A stretch of DNA of 64,000 nucleotides from an uncultured Treponema sp. (GTDB taxonomy: Bacteria; Spirochaetota; Spirochaetia; Treponematales; Treponemataceae): the NCBI GenBank assembly GCA_949299755.1, contig CASGBA010000004.1, positions 1 to 64,000 of the forward strand, given 5' to 3'. Positions 35,186 through 44,207 of the stretch are shown here, piece by piece. A program made the translations under genes and the position numbers. The notes beneath the pieces were generated by a model. The model was not told where the DNA came from, made no database searches, and saw nothing but the letters and a program-made list of their open reading frames with translations. Within the stretch, counting starts at the first letter, position 1. Every line of letters starts with the position of its first letter.

Positions 35186-35905
35186 TCAGCATAATTCCAC
35201 GGGGACAGGTTCTCCGGCGGTAAGGCTGTCCGGGGTAACGTGGCAGCCGATTGCGTAAATCTCCACGCCTGCGTTCCGGGCTGCGGCCAAAGCGTCGGCG
35301 AATTCCGGGTGGGTTTTCCTGTTGGGTTTAAAGACACGGCAGCCCTCCATCTGGATGACAATCAGGACACCGCATTCATATCCGCCGGCGGTGCGGAGGT
35401 GCGCCAGCTCCTCCAAATGCTTCACTCCCCGTTCAGTGGGAGCGTCGGGGAACAGGGCGGTTCCCCTTTCTTCCAGGGTACAGCCCTTCACCTCCAAAAA
35501 CATCTTCCCGGATTTTCCCCGGGTGCCGGAATATTCAATGTAAAAATCAAAGCGGGAGGAACCCTTCTTGCATTCCGGTTTTACAAGGGAAAGGGACGGG
35601 AACCTTTCCCTGTTTGCCAGTATCCACTCCGCCGCAACCCGGTTCGGAGCCTGGCTGTCCATATTCACAAGGAGAACTTGTCCGTCCGGAAGGACCTTTT
35701 CCACGGCGATAAGGTCGTACAAGGTTTTCCGGGAAGGGTTCCCGGACTTCTCAAGGTATACGGTGCAGCCCGGAACCAGAAGCTCACGGCAGCGTCCCGT
35801 GTTTTTGACGTGAACAGTCTCTTCCCGGCCTTCCAGCATAACCCGGGCTATAAAGCGGTTGGGGCGTCCAATAAAAAAAGCTTTGACGACGGCGGAATAA
35901 AACAC
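35186..35905 (-). CDS. sfsA: SfsA family DNA/RNA nuclease (sugar fermentation stimulation)
   Basis: The start is taken as GTG 35905 (reading MFYSAVVKAFFIGRPNRF), 16 bp after the response-regulator stop; the frame stays open to 35962 but homology starts here. The 239-residue product shows FIGRPNRFIARV, VHVKNTGRCRELLVPG, NRVAAEWI, RFDFYIE, KMFLEVKGCTLEERGTALFPDAPTERGVKHLEEL and HTPEF-like KTHPEFADAL. The PD-(D/E)xK-like core (Asp in RFDF, Glu-x-Lys in FLEVKG) is intact. SfsA was named for its effect on maltose genes; its true role is not known. It is the last gene of the HK-RR-sfsA run, possibly only by position. Confidence 0.92.
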   Translation of the reverse strand: MFYSAVVKAFFIGRPNRFIARVMLEGREETVHVKNTGRCRELLVPGCTVYLEKSGNPSRKTLYDLIAVEKVLPDGQVLLVNMDSQAPNRVAAEWILANRERFPSLSLVKPECKKGSSRFDFYIEYSGTRGKSGKMFLEVKGCTLEERGTALFPDAPTERGVKHLEELAHLRTAGGYECGVLIVIQMEGCRVFKPNRKTHPEFADALAAARNAGVEIYAIGCHVTPDSLTAGEPVPVELC

Positions 35906-35921
35906 GGCGGCACCGGGCGGT

Positions 35922-36614
35922 TCAGGAAAAGTACGAGGGGGAAATTTCCCGGGCCTTGGCAATCAACGCCCGGCGGTCGGGAACCTCAAGCTTAGCGTAA
36001 ATGGCGGAAATATAATTGCGCACGGTCTGTTCACCGATATGAATGTCGGCGGCGATTTCCTTGTTGTTTTTCCCCAGGAGAACATGGCGGATGATTTCCC
36101 TTTCCTTGGGACTGAGGAGGAAAAACCACTCGGGAAGCTTTTCCCCGGTCATTTTCTCCAGTTTGCCCTTGTCCGAAAACATAGACTGAAGGAGGGAGCC
36201 TGCGACCTGCGGATCCATCAGCACGGAGCCGTCACAAACAGCCCGGACAGCGGAAACAAGCATTTTCGGGGCAATATTTTTGAGGAGGTAACCGGAAGCC
36301 CCGTTATTCATGGCTTCCCGGACATATTCATCGTCTTCAAAGGTTGTCAGCATGATGATGGAGGTCTGGGGCCACAGGTCATGGATTATCTTCGCCGCCG
36401 TCACCCCGTCCATCACCGGCATACGGACATCGAGGAGAACCGCATCCACAGGGGTTTCAGGCTGTATTTTTTTCAGCCGGGCGACGGCTTCCTCCCCATT
36501 CACGGCAGTGCCTAAAATGGTGATATCCGGCGCAATGCTTTCGATGACGAGTTTGAGGCTTTCCAAAAACAAAACCTGGTCGTCAACAAGGAAAATAGAA
36601 AGACCGTTTTTCAT
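35922..36614 (-). CDS. NarL/LuxR-family response regulator
   Basis: The 230-residue regulator has an N-terminal receiver (FLVDDQ acidic pair, phospho-acceptor Asp62 in LLDVRMP, TTFEDDEYVREAMNNGASGYLLKN with the conserved Thr and Lys) and a C-terminal LuxR helix-turn-helix (LSPKEREIIRHVLLGKNNKEIAADIHIGEQTVRNYISAIYAKLEV). It receives phosphate from the kinase encoded upstream; the ATG overlaps the kinase stop (ATGA), with GGAGG 8 bp upstream. Phosphorylation should promote DNA binding. Targets are unknown; the ABC transporter genes just upstream (37,942-40,909) are possible. Confidence 0.95.
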   Translation of the reverse strand: MKNGLSIFLVDDQVLFLESLKLVIESIAPDITILGTAVNGEEAVARLKKIQPETPVDAVLLDVRMPVMDGVTAAKIIHDLWPQTSIIMLTTFEDDEYVREAMNNGASGYLLKNIAPKMLVSAVRAVCDGSVLMDPQVAGSLLQSMFSDKGKLEKMTGEKLPEWFFLLSPKEREIIRHVLLGKNNKEIAADIHIGEQTVRNYISAIYAKLEVPDRRALIAKAREISPSYFS

Positions 36615-37909
36615 TCATCTTCCTCCGAAGTCAAGGGGAAAACCGCCTGCACAATAAATCCGTCCTCCGCAAACACAGTGGACAAATGTCCCCCCATGTC
36701 GGTTATCCGTTCCCTCATTCCTTTTATCCCGATTCCTTCCCGGACTGTGGAACCCCGGTGTTCTGCGCCGCATCCGTTGTCATGGATGCGCACCGAAAGC
36801 AGGTTGTCCTCGCACCAAAAGGAAACGGTAATCTCATCCGCCTTGCCGTGCTTGAAAGAATTCGTCAAAGCCTCCTGAAGCATCCTCTGGATTGTCCTCT
36901 CCAAGCTGCGGTTGAATTCCCGGGGCGCGTTCCCGAAATCCACACGGGTTTTTATGCCGGTTATCTCCTGGAAGGTTTGCGCCACGTTGAAAAACAAAAC
37001 CGCCCCGTGGATTCCGCTTTCATCCCGTTCCCGCAGGCGGCGCAGGACAAGGCGGGCTTCGTCAACGCTGGAAGTCAAATGGTTCACGGCATTTTCCAGC
37101 AGGGAATCCTTCTTTTCCGCATCCTGGGAATGAATCGCGGCCTGAATCAGCATCAGGACGTTGGTCATTGTATATCCGATTATATCATGAATTTCACGGG
37201 AAATTCTGTTTCTTTCTTTTTCAACGGCTTTCCGCTCCGTCAGCATAGCATAATTCTGGTAAGCCAGGTTTGAATCGGAAAGCCTGTCCATTATTTCCTC
37301 AAAACGTTTCAGATTATCCATTATTTCCTTCATGTTCTTATGGGCTATTTTCACCGTTGCGGAAGAAAAAAATGAAACAGCGGCAACCACACAAAGAAAT
37401 AATCCCTCATAAAAATTTATACCGGAAACATAAGAGGAAAAAGCCACGTGGGGTAAAAGGGTCAGCAGACAGGAACACAATACCGCAAAGACAGCCGCAC
37501 CGGAAAAGGGCAGCGAAAAAAGAAAAGAGGCCTGCACCACAACAGCCGCAAACACATACCGGTAAATCCCGGAAATAACACCGATTGCCTGACAAATAAA
37601 ACAAAGTCCTCCGAGACAACCCAGAAACACAACAACCCGGAGAAATTTGCTTGGAACAAAAAAAAGGATGGAGGCCCATGCCATACATTGCAACAGATAA
37701 TAAACCTGAACTGCCGGATGAATCCGCATTTCCACTTGCAGGGGAAAAAGGGATGTTTTAGATATTTGCGCCGCCGCCATAAAAAGGGAAAAGGAAACTA
37801 TAACACAAAAAACAACAGCCAAAAAAGGAAGCACGGAGAACAAAAAATTGGACTGTAGGACAGGTATTTCCTGGTTCCTTTTTTTTTGCAGCCCGATTCT
37901 TACATTCAT
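36611..37909 (-). CDS. NarX-type sensor histidine kinase (HisKA_3)
   Basis: The 432-residue kinase has six hydrophobic segments in the first 185 residues (7TM-like or MASE-like sensor with short loops), a coiled coil (about 190-230) and a HisKA_3 dimerisation domain with the phospho-acceptor His241 in ISREIHDIIGYTMTNVL. The C-terminal ATPase shows LQEALTNSFKHGKADEI (N-box), RIHDNGCG (G1) and GIGIKGMRERITDMGG (G2). All the catalytic elements are present. Because the sensor lacks a large outer loop, the signal is probably membrane-derived or a hydrophobic molecule. Stop and next start overlap by 4 bp. AGGGGG lies 13 bp before the ATG. Confidence 0.93.
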   Translation of the reverse strand: MNVRIGLQKKRNQEIPVLQSNFLFSVLPFLAVVFCVIVSFSLFMAAAQISKTSLFPLQVEMRIHPAVQVYYLLQCMAWASILFFVPSKFLRVVVFLGCLGGLCFICQAIGVISGIYRYVFAAVVVQASFLFSLPFSGAAVFAVLCSCLLTLLPHVAFSSYVSGINFYEGLFLCVVAAVSFFSSATVKIAHKNMKEIMDNLKRFEEIMDRLSDSNLAYQNYAMLTERKAVEKERNRISREIHDIIGYTMTNVLMLIQAAIHSQDAEKKDSLLENAVNHLTSSVDEARLVLRRLRERDESGIHGAVLFFNVAQTFQEITGIKTRVDFGNAPREFNRSLERTIQRMLQEALTNSFKHGKADEITVSFWCEDNLLSVRIHDNGCGAEHRGSTVREGIGIKGMRERITDMGGHLSTVFAEDGFIVQAVFPLTSEEDE

Positions 37910-37941
37910 TTACGAAAAAAATCCCCCTGTTTTTTTCAGAT

Positions 37942-39081
37942 TTATTCCGCCTTGCCGTATTTTATCCTCGGATCAACCAACGCAAGGAGTATATCCGCCA
38001 GAATCATTCCAAGCAACACAAGGAACGAAATAAACATAATATTCGCAAGAACCAAATTGACATCTTCCTGGATAACAGCCTCATACATCAGCCGTCCTAT
38101 TCCGGGATAAGCGAAAATTATTTCAAGCACCAGGGAGCCGGAAAAAAGGCTTGCCAAAAGGTTCGCGCTTCCTGTTATATAGGGATTCAGCGTATTCCTG
38201 AAGGCGTGGCAAAAATACACCCGCCACTCCTTTATCCCTCTGGAGCGAAGACTTGCAATATAAGGCTGCCCCAGCTGGTCAAGCATTGTTGCCCGTATCA
38301 TGCGCATTGTTCCGCCGACACCGCCCAAAAAGCTTGCGAGAAGCGGCAGAAAAATATGGTGCGCATAACTGAAGGAGAACTTGACCGGATTATCCGAAAA
38401 GGGGAACGGCGGATAGGCGGTTACCGGGAACAAGCCAGTAAGGGCGGCGAACAGCTGGAGCAAAATCAGCATCAGGATTCCGGGAAAGGCGTGGAGGGCA
38501 AGGGCAAAAAATGTCACGGCGAAGTCAACCTTTGTGCCGGTCTTTGAAGAAAAATAAACGCCTAAAAGGAAGGAAAAGCCCGTTATCAACACAAGGGATA
38601 TCAGGTTGAGGACAAGGGAATTCACAATCCGGGAGCTTATCAAATAGCTTACAGGCGCCCGGGAAATCAAGCTTACCCCCAGATTCCTGTCCACAATCAC
38701 CCTTTTCAGCCAGTCAAAATACTGGGAATAAAAAGGCTTGTCCAACCCCAGCTCCGCCCGGTGGGCGGCAATTTGGGCTTCCGTCAAAAAAGAGTCCTCC
38801 GTTCCCGAAGCCGCTCCAGCCGCACCGGAAATACCACGACCCGCTCCGGCTAAAAGCTGCTGGGTCATCAGCTGATCCACAATATCACCGGGCGCCAGTT
38901 CCATCAAACCGAAAACCGCGAACCCCAGGACAAAAAGAATCACCAGCATGGTGACAATGCGTCCGAAAATAAAAAACAGGAGGGGATGTTTTTTCTTCCT
39001 AGCGTAAACAACCCCCGCCGCCGATTTAAACACCCGGGGAAAAAATGAAAATATGCGGCCAAAGAATTCAGAAATTTTCAA
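37942..39081 (-). CDS. Oligopeptide/nickel-type ABC transporter permease (DppB family)
   Basis: The start is placed at TTG 39081 (LKISEFFGRIFS), 7 bp after AAGGAG, overlapping the end of the binding-protein gene by 14 bp, which implies coupling. The 379-residue protein carries six helices and the DppB/OppB loop GGTMRMIRATMLDQLGQPYIASLRSRGI, EAA-type for ATPase contact. An insertion of about 40 residues, rich in Gly/Ala, lies after LAPGDIVDQLM. It is encoded with one binding protein but no DppC, DppD or DppF follows; the next gene downstream is a histidine kinase. The rest of the transporter must be encoded elsewhere. Confidence 0.9.
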   Translation of the reverse strand: MKISEFFGRIFSFFPRVFKSAAGVVYARKKKHPLLFFIFGRIVTMLVILFVLGFAVFGLMELAPGDIVDQLMTQQLLAGAGRGISGAAGAASGTEDSFLTEAQIAAHRAELGLDKPFYSQYFDWLKRVIVDRNLGVSLISRAPVSYLISSRIVNSLVLNLISLVLITGFSFLLGVYFSSKTGTKVDFAVTFFALALHAFPGILMLILLQLFAALTGLFPVTAYPPFPFSDNPVKFSFSYAHHIFLPLLASFLGGVGGTMRMIRATMLDQLGQPYIASLRSRGIKEWRVYFCHAFRNTLNPYITGSANLLASLFSGSLVLEIIFAYPGIGRLMYEAVIQEDVNLVLANIMFISFLVLLGMILADILLALVDPRIKYGKAE

Positions 39082-40909
39082 ACCAGGACTCCTTGAGGAA
39101 AATATTCTCACCCCGCAATCCGCCCACGTTATCGAAATAAACATTGGAAAAATCCCAGCGGTTTCTCAGGGCTAAAAAGCTTTCCGGTCTTACAAGATAA
39201 ATCAAGGGGCATTGCTCCAAAAGGATGGCCTGGTATTCATCCCAGATTTCCTTCGCCTTGTCGTAATCGATGGTGAAACAGCCTTCATTATACAGAAAGT
39301 CGATGCGGGCTTCCCAATCCGTGGCGGGCTTTTTTTGAAGCGGATACCAGACATGAAGGTTCCCGTCCGACGGCCAGACATTGGAGCCCTGGGACGGCCA
39401 GTAATTCGCCCCCAGTCCGATAATTACAGACTGCCAGTCGTATGTGGAAGTAAGCTGCTCTATCATTTTCTGGAAATCCAACGCCCTGATCCGTATTTTG
39501 ATGCCGGCCTTCGCACACTCGTCCATGATAATCGAGGCAATGTCCGTTGAAATTGAATTATCCGCCGTGATTGTCAAATCGAATTCCACAGCCCTTCCCT
39601 TCTCGTCCCGCAGAGTCCCGGAGGAATCCTTGGCCATTCCGCATTCCGCCAGAAGGGCGGCAGCCGCTTCATGGTCGAACCGGTATTTAAGCGTAATGTC
39701 CGGGTTGTAAAACTGGTTCGGTTCCGGGAAAAAGTCGTACTTCGGTTCCGCCAGCCCCCGGAAAGTCTGGGAAATAATCCTGTCCCGGTTGAGCAGGCAG
39801 CTCATCGCCTGCCGGAATTCCTTTTTCACAAACCACTCGTAACAGGGCTTGTCCTTGTTCACAGGATTCTGGTTGAATGTCCAGAAAGTCGCACCCAGGG
39901 AACCCTCCGCATTGAAAACCGTATAATCAGGATTGTCCTGGCTCAACATTTCATCTATATCTTCCGGCCTCAAAGAATAATAATCCTGCCTTCCCTGCTT
40001 GAAAAGGAGGAACTGGGTATTCTGGTCAGGCACAATTTGAACGGTTTTTTCCTCGGGATAAGGGATTGAAACGCCGTTTGCATCGGTGTTCCAGTAAGCA
40101 GGGTTCCGACGGTAAACAAGGCGCTGGCCCGGCGTATATTCCACAAGAAACCACATACCCATAGAGGGTATAAGCTTGGGATCTGTCGCCACGCTGAATA
40201 AATCCAAAACACCTTGGACACCGTTCTTTGCCTTCGCCTCAGCAAAAATAAAGGCTGGCCCGAAGGTCCTGTTTGTGGACAACAGGGCATTTGCATCCAT
40301 CCGGGGAAAATGAAATGCAAAGCGTTTGTCATCTATTTTTTCGATTGTAATTTCCCCAATGGAACCGTCTTCCATGGTGATAAAATGGCTGTTATAAGCA
40401 GAGCTGTGAAAAGCCGGATCGCCCTCAATTTCATTATACCAGAAAACCACATCATCGGAGGTTACAGGAATTTTTTCATCCGAATCAAAAAAAGACCAGT
40501 ACAGATCGTCCCGCAAAGTATACACAACCGAAAGGGTTCCTTTCTCTTCGTTTGTGATTATTTCCGCGGAAGCACAACGGGGGACAAATTCCTTATTCAC
40601 ATAATCATAATCAATTAGGTAATCATGCATGTGGGAAACAACCCCAGCCGTTTCCGCGTCCCGTTCCGCAACGAGAAGATTGAAGCTTTTCGGGTCGGCG
40701 GTCATGCTTTCATACAGTATTCCGCCTGGTACTCCTGGAACGGGTTTTTCCCCGTTCCAAGGCCTGCTGGTTGTTCTGGAAAGTATGTATTCCGAGCCAT
40801 CAGTTTGCATGGCTTCAATTTCCGCCAGGGTGTATTCAACCGGACGGTAACATCCGGAAAACAGGAAAAACACAGTAACGGAAAAAAAAAGGTATGTGCA
40901 GATTTTCAT
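39068..40909 (-). CDS. Peptide-type solute-binding lipoprotein (SBP_bac_5)
   Basis: The 613-residue product carries a signal peptide and lipobox LFSGC (Cys20). It matches family 5 binding proteins: YTLRDDLYWSFFD..PVTSDDVVFWYNEI, DDKRFAFHFP, GMWFLVEYTPGQRLVYRRNPAYWNTDA, VKKEFRQAMSCLLNRDRIISQTFRGLAEP, and YRFDHEAAAALLAECGM. A segment with many Trp (DWQSVIIGLGANYWPSQGSNVWPSDGN) lines the binding cleft in homologues. It delivers a peptide or oligosaccharide to the DppB-type permease encoded next. The ribosome site is weak. Confidence 0.93.
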   Translation of the reverse strand: MKICTYLFFSVTVFFLFSGCYRPVEYTLAEIEAMQTDGSEYILSRTTSRPWNGEKPVPGVPGGILYESMTADPKSFNLLVAERDAETAGVVSHMHDYLIDYDYVNKEFVPRCASAEIITNEEKGTLSVVYTLRDDLYWSFFDSDEKIPVTSDDVVFWYNEIEGDPAFHSSAYNSHFITMEDGSIGEITIEKIDDKRFAFHFPRMDANALLSTNRTFGPAFIFAEAKAKNGVQGVLDLFSVATDPKLIPSMGMWFLVEYTPGQRLVYRRNPAYWNTDANGVSIPYPEEKTVQIVPDQNTQFLLFKQGRQDYYSLRPEDIDEMLSQDNPDYTVFNAEGSLGATFWTFNQNPVNKDKPCYEWFVKKEFRQAMSCLLNRDRIISQTFRGLAEPKYDFFPEPNQFYNPDITLKYRFDHEAAAALLAECGMAKDSSGTLRDEKGRAVEFDLTITADNSISTDIASIIMDECAKAGIKIRIRALDFQKMIEQLTSTYDWQSVIIGLGANYWPSQGSNVWPSDGNLHVWYPLQKKPATDWEARIDFLYNEGCFTIDYDKAKEIWDEYQAILLEQCPLIYLVRPESFLALRNRWDFSNVYFDNVGGLRGENIFLKESWFENF

Positions 40910-40933
40910 ACAAAATCCATTGTACTCCCTTTT

Positions 40934-41929
40934 TTATTTAGTGTCATTCTCCGGAGGAGCGCATTTTTTTCTTTTTAAATAAATGGAATAACCTATGATA
41001 AAACCCACGGAACCTGCAATCATCAAGAGACACAAAACCTGGCCGGTGGAAATATTAAAAACAGACTCCATCAAATACGTATGGGCATCATTTCCACCGG
41101 AAGTGAAACGGAATCCCAAATCCTCATCAGGCTCCCTGAAATACTCGATGACAAAGCGGATAAGCCCGTATCCCAAGGTATACACAGCAGCCAGGAATCC
41201 GTTCCAGGGTTTCCTTTTCCGGAAGACAAACCATATCACTGCCCAAAGAACCAATCCCTCAAAAACAGCCTCGTAAAGCTGGCTGGGATGTCTGGGTAAA
41301 TTCACCGTTATAGCGCCATCAGGAATGGGGATTCCGTTTCGCAACGAAAAATCCCGGACCCAGCTTTCAGAAAGAGGAAAACGTCTTGCTGAAGGAAAAA
41401 ACATTCCCAAAGGACTTTCCGTAACCCGTCCGTAAAGTTCCCCGTTAAGAAAATTTCCCAGCCGCCCAAAGGTGTATCCCAAAGGCACGGACGCCGCCAT
41501 ACAATCGCACCAGGCCCCCAAGGGTTTTTTATAACGGAGAGACCATAAAATCATACCGGCGCATCCGCCTATAAATCCCCCGTGATAAGACATTCCCGCA
41601 AGTCCCGTCCATTGCCCGTTTTGGAATGGCCAAAAAATCAGCCAGGGTTTCCGCAGGTAAATTCCGGTTGTGTCATATACAAGGGTCGCAAAAACACGGG
41701 CGCCGATTAACAGTCCCGCTATTCCCCAAGTAAAAAATTGAAGGATATCTTCAGAAGAAACAGAGGTTCCTGACGCGGCGGCGAGTTCGCCTTTTTTTAC
41801 CTGATAAGAAAAAACCAGATAAGCGGTGGCAAAGGCAACAAGATACATTAACCCGTACCAACGTAAAAATGGAATCCCGTGGATTATTTCAGGTTTTATC
41901 CAGGAAGGATATTTAAGGAATAAAAACAT
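40934..41929 (-). CDS. lgt: Prolipoprotein diacylglyceryl transferase
   Basis: The 331-residue inner-membrane enzyme transfers diacylglyceryl from phosphatidylglycerol to the lipobox Cys of prolipoproteins. It shows seven to eight hydrophobic segments, RWYGLMYLVAF with the conserved His/Tyr region upstream (HGIPFLRWYG), SYHGGFIGG, the Lgt signature GRLGNFLNGELYGRVT and HPSQLYEA. The protein matches the many lipoproteins in this window. GGGGAAAG precedes the ATG. It lies 24 bp upstream of the binding-protein gene in the same orientation and may lead that operon. Confidence 0.97.
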   Translation of the reverse strand: MFLFLKYPSWIKPEIIHGIPFLRWYGLMYLVAFATAYLVFSYQVKKGELAAASGTSVSSEDILQFFTWGIAGLLIGARVFATLVYDTTGIYLRKPWLIFWPFQNGQWTGLAGMSYHGGFIGGCAGMILWSLRYKKPLGAWCDCMAASVPLGYTFGRLGNFLNGELYGRVTESPLGMFFPSARRFPLSESWVRDFSLRNGIPIPDGAITVNLPRHPSQLYEAVFEGLVLWAVIWFVFRKRKPWNGFLAAVYTLGYGLIRFVIEYFREPDEDLGFRFTSGGNDAHTYLMESVFNISTGQVLCLLMIAGSVGFIIGYSIYLKRKKCAPPENDTK

Positions 41930-41978
41930 TCTTTCCCCTTTTTCCTTTGCTTTTACGCAAAAACGGTTCCCGTATATT

Positions 41979-44177
41979 TCATAATGAAAATCCCCCGCTG
42001 TTTTCTATGGGCGAGTAAACAATTTGACCGGAAGATTGATCAAAACTAAAAACAACCCGGGAAAGTTTCTCATGCACTTCAAAATACCTGCCGTGACTTT
42101 CCAAAAGAACCCCAGGCCAAACATTCCCCTCAACTTTAATTTGGGAAGGATAATGCTGCTCAAAAACTTCTTTCAACGTGAAAATTTTAATCGTAAGACG
42201 ATCCCTGTGCTTCAGAAGATTGAATTTCTTTTTCCGTAACTCCTGAAGGGCCGGGCTGTCGGAAGGAACGGCTTTCATCTGGTTATCCACCTCTTCGATG
42301 CCTGACTTTATTTCTTTGAGTTCCCTTTCGGAAACTTCAATCTGATCCGCCACAATGTAATCCTGCCCGAAAGAAACCATTGTCCTCAATCTTTTCGGTG
42401 AACCGAGTTGGGAAACCTCTATTCCAGCCCTGGTATGGAGGGCCCCTCCCAAAAGAATGCCGGGATTACCTTTTATTACCAACCGGGCGTTTGTTTTTAT
42501 TGTACATTGAAAACAATATTTCTCCGCATGAATATCACCTCCCGCAAGAAGGCAGGCGTTTTCAGCAAAGGAAACATCTATCCTGTTTTTAGCCCAAATT
42601 GTACCTAATTTATCTCCCTTTATTCCACCGTTTACAACAACCGAATCGTCTCCTGTTACAATGGCAGCGCCGACGTGGCCGTTCACAGTTAAAAGTCCTG
42701 TGGATTTTACTGTCGCCCCTTTTTTCACATTGCCGTTTACAACCAAAACCCCGGGAAAGTTCTCTATTTTATCATCAGAAGATAAATCCCCGTTTATTTC
42801 CTTTTTATCCGAAACTGAAATATTCGAACCCTTCTTCACCACTTCCCCGGAAAGACGGGCAAAGAAACAAATCCACCCGCCCTGTTCCTTTTCCTCCACG
42901 GAAGCATCGTGTTTGGGGACAGGCTCCGGCGGGATGTTCTGGAAAGGAACAGGCCGTCCCATTATATCAACACCGTCCTGACCTGATTCAGAAATACGGT
43001 ATGAAAGGATTTTTTCCCCTTTGGAAACAATATGCCCGGCTTGCTCCGGCGAAGCCCATTCAATGACAGGAGCTCCGGGAGGTACAGGAGGCTTACCACG
43101 GGCCACAAGGATTTTGGATTCACGTCCTGAGTTTTTTACGGTTTGTACAAAGGAAGCCAGCATGTGCTCATCCACATCAACCCCAATTCCTTTTTTCCGG
43201 AGTTCCCTCATAACAAGGTTAACGGTAAGCGGTTCCCCGCCGCCGGTTTCCGGAGTAGCGGATAAAACCGCTTCCATATTATTCGGAGAGATTTGTACAT
43301 CAACGAAAGCATCACAATAAGGGACAATTCGGGCGTAAACAGAGCCGTTTATTGTTTCCAAAAGAAAAGCCCCGTGCTGATTTGCCCGGATTCCGTCCTT
43401 TTCCTGTGAAAGAGTCTCATCAAGGTGAATCAAAGGATTCCTGCCTGGAAGCCCCGGAATTTTGACTCCGTAAACATCCTTTCCCGGGTTCCCCGTTTTA
43501 GACTGGACGAACTCAAGAACCATATCTTCTTTTACAACAAAGGCTATTTTCACATTCGGGGAAGCGGCTCTCGGCAGCACAGAATGGGATACATCGGCTT
43601 TTGCAGGATTTTTTTCTTCCCAAGCAATAATCCGCCGCTGATACATGAGTCTTTCGTCTCCTTCCAGCCATTTCACCCTGTCTTGTATTTTATTTTCCCC
43701 TCCGCTTCCCGGTGGAATCCCCTTTGCCACAACAAAACCCACAAGCTCCATATTGGGGGAATCCCGGAATTCATAAAGTTTCGCCTTCAGCATATCCGCA
43801 TCGTCAAATTTAATTTTGCTTGTATTCAATACAGTCGAAATTAACTTCAAATCCAGGGAATGGGGAGCATCCTGAGCCTTCCTGATATAAAGTTCCGCCA
43901 TCATCCTGTCATGTGTGATACTCAACCTGACATCAAAGGAAGGATCCCTGGTTATGGGAAAATTGAAAGCTTCTCCCGGAGCGGATTTCGCGGTTTCCAG
44001 TTTCTTTGTCAGGATAGCCGGAGCGGACAGAGATTCTTCCGGTATTTTTTTTGCCGCAGCTTCAGCAAGAATATCCTTCAGGGAAGGGTACCCGTCAAAA
44101 GGAATCCCTTCCTCCACGGAAAGAATCCATGTGGAAGAATTTTGTTTACGGCTGATATTCCAATACTTTTTTTGCAT
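41979..44177 (-). CDS. FapA/DUF342 family protein (flagellar assembly-type)
   Basis: The 732-residue protein is a DUF342/FapA member: a long N-terminal region, then SYRISESGQDGVDIMGRPVP, and a right-handed parallel beta-helix (LSGEVVKKGSNISVSDKKEINGDLSSDD, LVVNGNVKKGATVKSTGLLTVNGHVGAAIVTGDDSVVVNGGI, then CLLAGGDIHAEKYCFQC). A C-terminal coiled coil follows (about 640-690). The beta-helix resembles MinC C-terminal domains and bactofilins. FapA proteins affect polar localisation or flagellar assembly in other bacteria. It follows a MinD-like ATPase by 30 bp, a MinC/MinD-like pairing. No flagellar gene adjoins. The role is inferred from homologues. Confidence 0.88.
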   Translation of the reverse strand: MQKKYWNISRKQNSSTWILSVEEGIPFDGYPSLKDILAEAAAKKIPEESLSAPAILTKKLETAKSAPGEAFNFPITRDPSFDVRLSITHDRMMAELYIRKAQDAPHSLDLKLISTVLNTSKIKFDDADMLKAKLYEFRDSPNMELVGFVVAKGIPPGSGGENKIQDRVKWLEGDERLMYQRRIIAWEEKNPAKADVSHSVLPRAASPNVKIAFVVKEDMVLEFVQSKTGNPGKDVYGVKIPGLPGRNPLIHLDETLSQEKDGIRANQHGAFLLETINGSVYARIVPYCDAFVDVQISPNNMEAVLSATPETGGGEPLTVNLVMRELRKKGIGVDVDEHMLASFVQTVKNSGRESKILVARGKPPVPPGAPVIEWASPEQAGHIVSKGEKILSYRISESGQDGVDIMGRPVPFQNIPPEPVPKHDASVEEKEQGGWICFFARLSGEVVKKGSNISVSDKKEINGDLSSDDKIENFPGVLVVNGNVKKGATVKSTGLLTVNGHVGAAIVTGDDSVVVNGGIKGDKLGTIWAKNRIDVSFAENACLLAGGDIHAEKYCFQCTIKTNARLVIKGNPGILLGGALHTRAGIEVSQLGSPKRLRTMVSFGQDYIVADQIEVSERELKEIKSGIEEVDNQMKAVPSDSPALQELRKKKFNLLKHRDRLTIKIFTLKEVFEQHYPSQIKVEGNVWPGVLLESHGRYFEVHEKLSRVVFSFDQSSGQIVYSPIENSGGFSL

Positions 44178-44207
44178 AAAACAAGCTCCCTGCTGAATTA
44201 AACCATA

